DNA from: a virus
IMG/VR virus record: IMGVR_UViG_3300043567_000778
Location: 1 to 46,645 of that record
Direction: 5' to 3' (one strand)
DNA: 46,645 nucleotides
The notes beneath the pieces were generated by a model, which saw only the letters and a program-made list of their open reading frames with translations, was not told where the DNA came from and ran no database searches. Positions within the stretch are counted from its first letter, which is position 1; the number at the start of each line of letters is the position of its first letter. A program made the position numbers and the translations under genes. Of this stretch, positions 21,101 to 26,267 are shown piece by piece.

Positions 21101-23709
21101 GTTAAATTATTACTATCAGTTACATTTTTAACAACAACAACATCACCAACATTTAAGTCATGTGGAAGTTCCGATAAGACTGTAATTGTATTAGAAGTTA
21201 CAGAACAGGTAGTAATGAATCTTGGGTTCTTATTATATTCATAATCAGTGCTCGCGATACTAGTTCTTGTAAAGTCATTGGGACGAGCACCTGTTGTGCT
21301 TGAATCCTGAATAATAAATCCTTCTTCAGGATCTTTAGCAGTAGTGAGTTCTTTTGGAATTACCGCTCTTATTTTATAAACTCTCTCATCTAAACTTCTA
21401 TCATCAACAATTCTCTTCACATAAGTCAGATCTGTTGTTTCACCTAACTCCGCTACTCCTAGCGTATTTAATTGATTATAAATCTGGTTTGCACTATTTA
21501 CAGTTATATACCAGTTTCCTACTGTAGAGTTAAATTGGATTGGAGAACCAATATCCCCTGCTGTTTTATCAGAAACTCTACTATAAACTCTGAGTTGAGT
21601 GCCTCCATACAGAGTCAGTGCCTCATTATTCAGAGCGTTGGTGAATGATGTTGCAAGTTGGATTTGAGTCGAACTGACACGAATTGCATAATAAATGATA
21701 TGAGGAGTTACATTTTCTGGAAGATCACCAGTTTCACTATTGATAATAATCTTTTCACCCGTTTGAATTGTATGAGTGCCAAGAGTTAGAATTGAAGATG
21801 ATACACTAGTTACATTATATGACTTGACGGAACTTGTGATTCCATCTTGCATATAAATGTTTGCAGAATATTCTGTAGACCCAATTGAAAGATATAGTTT
21901 GTCATCAACTCTTGCACCAATTCTATATCCTTGAGTTACGCTTACGGGAATACTATCAGAAGCATTCAGACCAAAGAGATATAAGTGAGTTGTGATACCG
22001 ACAGAAGTAGTTAGACCAACATCAACTGACAACCATTCAATATCTTCTTCTGTTGGATCAATGTCTCTTGGAGTAATAATAGAGGTAATGAAAGCATTAT
22101 TATCTTTACTAAATGCCTCTGCTTTATAACCATCAGAGTTAAGTGAGATTTGACCAAAGTTAGAGTTGGAGTTGGTAATTGAAGCATCTCCACCAGACTC
22201 AAGGTCAAAGTGCTTGTTGAATCCAATTGCGAAAACTGAAACAATTTGAACGAAAGAATCATTCGTGACTTTAATATGACTTGTTTCCCATCCGTGACGA
22301 TAGATGGCATCAGGATCTAAATGATAGACTTTAGTCGTGTCTGTTTGTGATGCTCCGGCAGGTAGATCTCCACCATAAACAGAACTATAAATGACTCCAT
22401 TATAAGTTCTAGTCTCTTTATCATACTTCACAAAAGCACGGTCGTCTTTTTGAAGCGACACAGCAGTAAACTGTGCAACAACCATTGAGCGGAATCCTGA
22501 TGCTTTAGCACCATCAGCAAGCATTCCATTCATACCCCATACGGAACGCAGGGAGATATTAAAGATATAAGGAGAGGCACCAGATACTGTATCAGTTTCT
22601 ACAGTGACAGTTGCTCCCGAAGCACTTGGGTTGGCAGGAAGAGTAATTGGGAAGGTTTCAAGTAGATATGTAAATTGTGTATCACTAATGACTGATTGCA
22701 CAGTCGAAGCAATATTATATTCAGAAGCAGAAACTCCTTTGATTTTGATTGGAGTTCCTACATTCAGATTGTGTGCTTCTGCTGTAGTTACAGTAACTTG
22801 AGTGCTTGCTGTAGTTCCATTTCCAGAAATAATCGTAGAAATGTCAATTGGATCCGAAGCAAATGCACCAACAATCTGCCATTCAGAGTTTCTCTTTGCA
22901 AAGTCTTCAGTGCTGGCAGGAAACTTCGCAGTTGCTGGAATTGGGCGATATGAATTGAAAGCATTTGATAGCTTACTATAATACATATCAAGGTCAGTCA
23001 GACCATACGTGCCAACTTCATTGACACCATCTGCATATTCAAAACACGTCAGTTTGTGGTGAGAGAATCTTGGTGTGGATTGATAATTGCTTGTAAAAAA
23101 TGATGGGTGAGTATAAACCAATCCCGACTCATCACCATCAAAGAAAGAAAACTGCCAGAAGTAACACGCACCAGTAACTCTAAAAATTGCAGATTTAGCA
23201 ACTAATGGATCTGTTGGATTAGGAACATACTTTGGTCTGAGTTTTGTTTTTCTTAAGTCAAGACCAACAATAGAAGTGCCTCTTGGAACTACGACACCAC
23301 CATTGATACTGTTGAACTTATAGAGAATATTGTCTTCTTGTGTTAAGTCAAAGTTCGAATCTAATTCTAAAGATAAGACTCCTTGTGCTGGAGACCCTGT
23401 TCCACCTGTTGGGGGAACAGTATAAGCAGTGCCACCATTATCATAAATCGCAAATCCTGGACGGTTATCAATTAGGTGCTCACCAGGAAAAACTAATATA
23501 GTTGTTTTTTCTACTAAATCATTATCCTTTCCATTCACAAAGGAAAATCTTGCTGCTTCTAACAGTGCTCTTTGTATGGTTTTAAACGGTTGAGCAAGAG
23601 AGTTTCCAGTATTAGTAATCGCATCCGTAGCGTCTAAATCATTTGGATTTACATATAATGTACGCCCATCAACGTTTTTGATAAAGTTATCAAGTTTATT
23701 AAGTGGCAA
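18124..23709 (-). CDS. Giant virion fibre/baseplate protein with C-terminal S74 chaperone
   Basis: The protein has 1861 residues. The N-terminus begins PLNKLDNFIKNVDGRTLYVNP and contains AQPFKTIQRALLEAARF, the opening strand-helix of pectate-lyase-like beta helices. A long beta-rich body follows. Residues about 1610-1720 contain two 55-residue tandem repeats (TSTGNLTIDSAGGTTTLDD). The C-terminus is a peptidase S74 intramolecular chaperone (SDQRFKDNIVPIEDPL, GVIAQEILEVLPEAV) ending in a coiled coil; in that family a Ser-Lys dyad cuts the domain off after trimerisation. The start is TTG at 23709 with GAGGAC upstream. Confidence 0.85.
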   Translation of the reverse strand: MPLNKLDNFIKNVDGRTLYVNPNDLDATDAITNTGNSLAQPFKTIQRALLEAARFSFVNGKDNDLVEKTTILVFPGEHLIDNRPGFAIYDNGGTAYTVPPTGGTGSPAQGVLSLELDSNFDLTQEDNILYKFNSINGGVVVPRGTSIVGLDLRKTKLRPKYVPNPTDPLVAKSAIFRVTGACYFWQFSFFDGDESGLVYTHPSFFTSNYQSTPRFSHHKLTCFEYADGVNEVGTYGLTDLDMYYSKLSNAFNSYRPIPATAKFPASTEDFAKRNSEWQIVGAFASDPIDISTIISGNGTTASTQVTVTTAEAHNLNVGTPIKIKGVSASEYNIASTVQSVISDTQFTYLLETFPITLPANPSASGATVTVETDTVSGASPYIFNISLRSVWGMNGMLADGAKASGFRSMVVAQFTAVSLQKDDRAFVKYDKETRTYNGVIYSSVYGGDLPAGASQTDTTKVYHLDPDAIYRHGWETSHIKVTNDSFVQIVSVFAIGFNKHFDLESGGDASITNSNSNFGQISLNSDGYKAEAFSKDNNAFITSIITPRDIDPTEEDIEWLSVDVGLTTSVGITTHLYLFGLNASDSIPVSVTQGYRIGARVDDKLYLSIGSTEYSANIYMQDGITSSVKSYNVTSVSSSILTLGTHTIQTGEKIIINSETGDLPENVTPHIIYYAIRVSSTQIQLATSFTNALNNEALTLYGGTQLRVYSRVSDKTAGDIGSPIQFNSTVGNWYITVNSANQIYNQLNTLGVAELGETTDLTYVKRIVDDRSLDERVYKIRAVIPKELTTAKDPEEGFIIQDSSTTGARPNDFTRTSIASTDYEYNKNPRFITTCSVTSNTITVLSELPHDLNVGDVVVVKNVTDSNNLTGTDNRGYNGRFRVASVVDDMSFTYSTTDLSGRVHILGATSTNNIDLRTTDNQVRDLPRFERNDIQQNLYIYRNEVISPYVQGQQDGIYHLYVLNASNGIPEEFINLEYSQSPVDLYPQLDRDNIETNPPSAKTFALRAPIGDTNTSDLKKSITRETIDKFTTSLGIGQSITATSTSPTSSTLTFGRRHGLGGIALGAITAGASYTDGTYYDVKLLNSNADPLVGTWKGANAKVVVSGGAVTSVEILSAGSGYTNGEALFFDNTRIGSGNGNARYTLSTAGISTSVGDVVQITGIGTTADSYHRISAVGSATQISIAKTAGDPEPVIGQYVVVVGPSAGITTTSYSSATGITTFTTATPHGLLAGNKFRIIDSSNNNVGDYIVRERVGITTFTATTNKSLSVVNGFVLKHALSANDAISDIREENFGVRQTAFYGKEIVRLSSAISDDSAATTLQISSITTGIGTGARFPMGSYIQVDSEVMRITSSSNNSQFTVLRGALGTRKETHDDGSLIRKINPLPVEFRRPSILRASGHTFEYLGYGPGNYSTGLPQVQLKSLSEREDFLVQSQERSGGIVVYTGMNNSGDFFSGNTKTSSSSGEVTSYDIPTPTVTGEDPSKSSVVYDEVTVKERLLVEGGDSGTILSQFDGPVTFNKQIRAKDAVTFSGQVRITNTTSSDSVGKGALTVRGGVGIGENLNVGGNTTYTGTVSITNSTQSTSTTNGAFTVAGGVGIVKNLNVGGTLAITGVSTFTGLLDANGGATIDNIRIGVASDNEIDTSTGNLTIDSAGGTTTLDDNVSITGTATVTGLLDANGGASIDNIQIGVTGDNEIDTSTGNLTIDSAGGTTTLDDNVSVTGTLSVSSTLSVNGNSTLGNDSGDITTVNGELRVTGDITAFFTSDQRFKDNIVPIEDPLAKVLSISGNTYTWNEQSGKEGNDVGVIAQEILEVLPEAVTTRDNGYLAVEYHKIVPLLVEAIKELSAKVESLEQKLQDK
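18125..18131 (-). promoter_or_regulatory. Late promoter motif (ATAAATA)
   Basis: The motif reads leftward about 18 bp before the ATG of 16104-18107, and it overlaps the stop codon of the preceding fibre gene. Confidence 0.55.
18548..18877. repeat. Two tandem 165-bp coding repeats in the giant fibre gene
   Basis: The first unit starts at 18548 and the second at 18713, both opening with ACATTATCATCAAGAGTTG. Identity is high in the first half of each unit. They add shaft length just before the S74 domain. Confidence 0.7.
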
Positions 23710-23744
23710 AGTTCTGTCCTCTTTTCTTACAATCTTCTATGCTT

Positions 23745-23751
23745 TATTTAT
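23745..23751 (-). promoter_or_regulatory. Late promoter motif (ATAAATA)
   Basis: The motif reads leftward 36 bp before the TTG start of the giant fibre gene, with AGAGGAC as ribosome-binding site between them. Confidence 0.6.
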
Positions 23752-24308
23752 TATTGATTTTTTCTTCTTCCTATGTTATTTCCAACTCTTCCTAAACTAA
23801 AATCATCACCGGGACACTCTTTAGAAAACTTATTATCTACCCCATTATTCCACCATTTTTTTCCATAACTTGGATTTTTTTCTTTAGACATTACTCCCTT
23901 TAGTCCTTTACTCATATTGTGTCTGTGCTCTTTCGTAAATATTTTTTTCTTTGCTGCCTCACTTAATTTTCGTTTATGTTCATCTGTAAATTTCTTACCT
24001 TTATGACTATCACTTAACTTCTTTTTAGTTTCCTTACTTAAACGACGACCAGCACATCCTTCTCCACCATCGGTCATATTTCTCAAAATACCTGTGCCCA
24101 AATCTTTTCTGCCCAATATGGCAATCATATAGATTTCGTGCTTTCGTGCTTCTTCATCTGTAAGATTTTTCTTTAAATAAATTATCCTTTTTTTTTCTTT
24201 AGGAACAACAATTCTATGTAAATTATTAGTAATTCTTCCTGCCTTACCCTTACCAATATAATAAGGTGTGCCGTCTTCGCGCAAGTATGCGTAAGTGTAA
24301 TATTCCAT
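23751..24308 (-). CDS. GIY-YIG homing endonuclease
   Basis: The protein has 185 residues from MEYYTYAYLREDG. The catalytic module shows YTYAYL ... YYIGKGKAGR (the GIY and YIG strands with Arg) and later HEIYMIAILG with the Glu, then NMTDGGEG. Basic NUMOD3-like repeats follow (RLSKETKKKLSDSHKGKKF, FTDEHKRKLSEAAKKKIF, FTKEHRHNMSKGLKGV). All expected catalytic residues appear intact. This is a free-standing phage homing endonuclease of the Seg/I-TevI class. It lies 0.4 kb from a group I intron that has no ORF of its own. Confidence 0.85.
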   Translation of the reverse strand: MEYYTYAYLREDGTPYYIGKGKAGRITNNLHRIVVPKEKKRIIYLKKNLTDEEARKHEIYMIAILGRKDLGTGILRNMTDGGEGCAGRRLSKETKKKLSDSHKGKKFTDEHKRKLSEAAKKKIFTKEHRHNMSKGLKGVMSKEKNPSYGKKWWNNGVDNKFSKECPGDDFSLGRVGNNIGRRKNQ

Positions 24309-24331
24309 CTGCTTTTTGTTTGTGGTAATAC

Positions 24332-24339
24332 TATTTATA
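24332..24339 (-). promoter_or_regulatory. T4-type late promoter
   Basis: A perfect TATAAATA reads leftward. Initiation near 24326 would give RNA carrying only the proximal arm of the inverted repeat. Confidence 0.7.
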
Positions 24340-24347
24340 AAAGAAAA

Positions 24348-24363
24348 GGAGCATTTCTGCTCC
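24348..24363 (-). terminator. Rho-independent terminator
   Basis: GGAGCA-GAAA-TGCTCC followed by TTTTC reads leftward; the GAAA tetraloop makes it stable. It ends the transcript of 24406-24711. Confidence 0.75.
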
Positions 24364-24405
24364 CAATCTTTGCTTCTGAATAACCACAAACAAAAGCATT
24401 ATTAT

Positions 24406-24711
24406 TTAGTTAGTGAGATCCTCCTCATCAAGATCATATTGAAGGTCTTCTGGCAAATCTTGTGGGTTTTCTATATCAACTGGAAAGAAGCAAGGATGTG
24501 CTTCTTCATCTATCAAATAGAAAGAATTTAAATATAAGTCTTCTGGTTCGTATGCTAGATATTTGTCTGCTTCTCTACAAAGATCCTGATCATATAGATG
24601 ACCTTCTGGCAATTCATCAAAAGTAAATGGCAACTCGTTGATGAAATACATTTTCACTATCATACTGCCATTATTATACCAGCAGTATGCTTGAGTGATT
24701 TTATAAGACAT
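24406..24711 (-). CDS. Acidic hypothetical protein
   Basis: The protein has 101 residues from MSYKITQAYCWYNNGSMI. GGGAG eight bases upstream favours 24711 over an ATG at 24726. It is very acidic at the C-terminus (LQYDLDEEDLTN). A late-type ATAAATA lies upstream. It lies between the endonuclease gene and the tRNAs. Function is unknown. Confidence 0.7.
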   Translation of the reverse strand: MSYKITQAYCWYNNGSMIVKMYFINELPFTFDELPEGHLYDQDLCREADKYLAYEPEDLYLNSFYLIDEEAHPCFFPVDIENPQDLPEDLQYDLDEEDLTN

Positions 24712-24732
24712 AGGATTTGCTCCCATATCTTA

Positions 24733-24739
24733 TATTTAT
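24733..24739 (-). promoter_or_regulatory. Late promoter motif (ATAAATA)
   Basis: The motif reads leftward into 24406-24711, about 22 bp before the ATG, in the short gap after the tRNA 3' end. Confidence 0.5.
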
Positions 24740-24753
24740 TTTAACCAGTTCAA

Positions 24754-25025
24754 TACTCGCGGTCGGATTCGAACCGACGCTGGATGGATTTTCTTACCAC
24801 TACGACTTTCGCCGCCTTATAAAGTTTGTGGTCTGGACTATACCTTCACCATACCTTTCGGTTTAGGTGTTCCCCGTCTAGTCTCTACACCTTCATCTTG
24901 CGATGCTTGGCTCGGTATTGCCATTTTACAGGTTTCACCGAATTTGAGGAATTACACCCATAAAGTTTCCTAAATGGAGCTCAATTTTCATAAGTCCACT
25001 GCCTCTTCCGCTGGGCTACGCGAGC
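24754..25025 (-). tRNA. tRNA with UAA anticodon after splicing (Leu-like), interrupted by a group I intron
   Basis: Exon 1 (25025-24992) carries acceptor GCTCGCG, the D arm and anticodon stem GTGGA with CTT. Exon 2 (24792-24754) carries AAAA, TCCAT, a five-base variable region, T arm GTCGG-TTCGAAT-CCGAC and acceptor CGCGAGT with discriminator A. Joined, the loop reads CTTAAAA, anticodon UAA (Leu). The acceptor closes with G-U at 1-72, as in the neighbouring tRNA. The variable region is short (class I), unlike ordinary bacterial tRNA-Leu, so amino-acid identity is less certain than the anticodon. CCA is not encoded. Confidence 0.8.
24793..24991 (-). ncRNA. Self-splicing group I intron (199 nt) in the tRNA anticodon loop
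   Basis: The intron follows U34 (U before the splice site) and ends in G. Core landmarks in order: AATTGAGC near the 5' end (GAG can pair with exon CUU, giving a U-G at the splice site), TTCGGTGAAACCT, P/Q-type GGCAATACCGAGCCAAGC, R-type GTAGAGACTAGACGGGG and S-type ATAGTCC. GACTA and TAGTC form P7. These closely match, in order and wording, the cyanobacterial tRNA-Leu(UAA) intron as I remember it. There P7 is GACTC/GAGTC, a compensated change. No ORF fits inside. Confidence 0.9.
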
Positions 25026-25043
25026 GTATTAAGTTGTAAGACC

Positions 25044-25072
25044 ATAATAACTCAAAAAGTCCTTATGGTCAA
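25044..25072 (-). promoter_or_regulatory. Promoter for the intron-containing tRNA
   Basis: TTGACC (25067-25072), 17 bp, TATTAT (25044-25049), reading leftward to a start near 25037, 12 bp before the mature tRNA end. GACCATAA and TTATGGTC form an 8-bp stem across both hexamers. The spacer (GGACTTTTTGAGTTA) resembles that of the promoter at 9580-9608. It may instead be only an RNA processing hairpin between the two tRNAs. Confidence 0.6.
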
Positions 25073-25144
25073 TACTTCCGCCTGGACTTGAACCAGGATG
25101 ACCCCGTTATAAGCAGGGCGCATTGACCTTTATGCGACGGAAGC
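25073..25144 (-). tRNA. tRNA-Ile(UAU)
   Basis: A complete cloverleaf: acceptor GCTTCCG/CGGAAGT (G-U at 1-72), D stem GCAT/ATGC, anticodon stem CCCTG/CGGGG with loop CTTATAA (anticodon UAU, reading AUA), T arm CCTGG-TTCAAGT-CCAGG, discriminator A. AUA is a codon an AT-rich phage may use more than its host. No encoded CCA. It is first in the tRNA operon. Confidence 0.9.
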
Positions 25145-25150
25145 ATAAAC

Positions 25151-25187
25151 CCAGATCAATTATAGAGGATCTGGAACTCTGTGTCAA
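25151..25187 (-). promoter_or_regulatory. Consensus tRNA-operon promoter with palindromic operator
   Basis: TTGACA (25182-25187), 17 bp, TATAAT (25159-25164), reading leftward into tRNA-Ile. A palindrome CCAGATC...GATCTGG (25151-25174) straddles the -10. The -35 overlaps the last codons of the Phd-like gene, so the antitoxin-type DNA-binding protein is encoded immediately upstream of a palindromic site. Confidence 0.8.
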
Positions 25188-25366
25188 CAACCTTCTTCGT
25201 GATCCGTGTGTATTCGTATCAGGTCATCAACTTCTTTATGCTCATAATAAGGCATTAACATTGCATTTCCAAACTCACTACTAATGATAAAACTTTCTCC
25301 CTTCTCTACACGGGACATAATATCATCAAAGTTTTCTTCCACTTCTTGAACTGTGAGCGTCTTCAT
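25184..25366 (-). CDS. Phd/YefM-type antitoxin-like protein (solitary)
   Basis: The protein has 60 residues. MKTLTVQEVEENFDDIMSRV followed by EKGESFIISSEFGNAMLMPY fits the N-terminal dimerising DNA-binding fold of the Phd/YefM family (V.E...F..I...V..GE...I...G...A...P). The toxin-binding C-terminus is shortened. No toxin-like gene (Doc, YoeB, RelE) is adjacent. Family members bind palindromes and repress their own promoter. Here it may neutralise a host toxin or act as a small regulator; both are inference. Confidence 0.75.
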   Translation of the reverse strand: MKTLTVQEVEENFDDIMSRVEKGESFIISSEFGNAMLMPYYEHKEVDDLIRIHTDHEEGC

Positions 25367-25372
25367 ATTCTA

Positions 25373-25564
25373 TCAAAAAGGGTGTGAATAAGCAAGCATA
25401 TCTTCATCAACTTGAGTTCTTACAACTTCCAATACATTCATAAACTGATCTACAGTTTCACAATTCACAACTCGTTCGTTGCCATCACTTGAATACAGAT
25501 AGAACTTACGAGCAAGGGTATCAACGACGCAACGGGACAGGAACTCTTCAGTGTGGGCAGTCAT
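25373..25564 (-). CDS. Small hypothetical protein
   Basis: The protein has 63 residues from MTAHTEEFLSRCVVDTLARK. A beta-rich middle is followed by ETVDQFMNVLEVVRTQ and a hydrophobic end. The start at 25564 is 18 bp after the predicted transcription start of cassette F; the frame upstream runs through the -10. It may form an operon with the Phd-like gene. Confidence 0.7.
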   Translation of the reverse strand: MTAHTEEFLSRCVVDTLARKFYLYSSDGNERVVNCETVDQFMNVLEVVRTQVDEDMLAYSHPF

Positions 25565-25588
25565 AGGGGTTTGATTGATTACCCACAT

Positions 25589-25639
25589 ATTATAGAGCGT
25601 CTTGGGTCTGGTGTCAAGTGTGCCAGTTACAGAAGTGTC
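25589..25639 (-). promoter_or_regulatory. Promoter cassette F with consensus -35
   Basis: TATAAT (25589-25594), 17 bp, TTGACA (25612-25617), then the conserved box GACACTTCTGTAACTGGCAC (25620-25639). This is the only cassette with a perfect -35, and here the box sits closer (25 bp from the -10). It reads leftward into 25373-25564 and Phd. Confidence 0.8.
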
Positions 25640-25760
25640 ACCACTTTTTTACTGGGCATTTTTGTCCCGGCAGTTTGACTTTTAATGGCATAAAGCAACC
25701 GCACTTTTTACATTGACGAGTTGGTTTAAAGAAATGTTCGCATTGCAAACAGAGTTTCAT
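25638..25760 (-). CDS. 40-residue Zn-ribbon protein
   Basis: It begins MKLCLQCEHFFKPTRQCKKC and continues GCFMPLKVKLPGQKCPVKKW. The C-x2-C ... C-x2-C-x-C ... C pattern and the CGCF-P-K-K ... CP-KW wording match the C-terminal half of the 13134-13469 protein, of which this is a stand-alone miniature. Its stop codon lies in the box of cassette F. Confidence 0.75.
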   Translation of the reverse strand: MKLCLQCEHFFKPTRQCKKCGCFMPLKVKLPGQKCPVKKW

Positions 25761-25785
25761 TCTATCAACTGCTTGTCTATTTTTG

Positions 25786-26238
25786 TCACTGTTCTGCATT
25801 TAATTCTGCCTCGGCTTGCGACATAATATCTTCAGGATCATACATTATATCATCAATAATTTTATCGGGATTAAGGTTATAATTTTGAACATATTCTGCA
25901 ATTTTATCATTTAACAACACTTCCAACCTATTGTCACCATTTTGTGAAAAATATTTTGAAAGTAGAATATTCAAATTTGAAAATGTATCAACTGAATTTG
26001 TCTGACTTGGTTGAAATGAAATATTTTCTATTCTTTTTGATTCTCTTATTTCACCAACAAAAATATTTGAAGGTGTAATATCTTCTGGTTTAGGGAGAAA
26101 CTCTGGATCAAATCTTGAAGCAGCGTCATCAATATCATCTAAAGATGCATTGGGAGGAATAGGAATATATGCCCAAGACTTATCCTCATATTCAACTCGC
26201 AACTGTCCAGGCATAATTTCTAAAATAGTATATTTCAT
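25786..26238 (-). CDS. Hypothetical protein, last gene of the virion operon
   Basis: The protein has 150 residues. It begins MKYTILEIMPGQLRVEYEDK and has an acidic C-terminus (DIMSQAEAELNAEQ). It lies downstream of the fibre and Gly-rich genes, where fibre-assembly chaperones are often found, but I see no specific signature. A late motif at 26261-26267 precedes it. Confidence 0.65.
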   Translation of the reverse strand: MKYTILEIMPGQLRVEYEDKSWAYIPIPPNASLDDIDDAASRFDPEFLPKPEDITPSNIFVGEIRESKRIENISFQPSQTNSVDTFSNLNILLSKYFSQNGDNRLEVLLNDKIAEYVQNYNLNPDKIIDDIMYDPEDIMSQAEAELNAEQ

Positions 26239-26260
26239 AGAAAAATCAATAAGGTAAAAA

Positions 26261-26267
26261 TATTTAT
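26261..26267 (-). promoter_or_regulatory. Late promoter motif (ATAAATA)
   Basis: The motif reads leftward 23 bp before the ATG of 25786-26238, overlapping the stop of the Gly-rich gene. Confidence 0.5.

Larger units (their letters stand above)
24310..24398 (-). promoter_or_regulatory. Inverted-repeat switch upstream of the second homing endonuclease
   Basis: The distal arm 24383-24398 (RNA UGCUUUUGUUUGUGGU) pairs with the proximal arm 24310-24326 (ACCACAAACAAAAAGCA) over 16 bp with a single bulged A. The proximal arm ends one base before the ATG. A terminator and a TATAAATA late promoter lie between the arms, as at the first endonuclease gene, although the arm sequences are unrelated. Inferred role: blocks translation from read-through RNA and permits it from late RNA. 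Confidence 0.65.

Noticed and set aside
24992-25025. Reading the first tRNA exon as a tRNA-Ile with an unspliced TAT anticodon
   Set aside because: Without removing the 199-nt insert no 3' anticodon strand or T arm is nearby; the stem partner TCCAT and T arm occur only after the intron.
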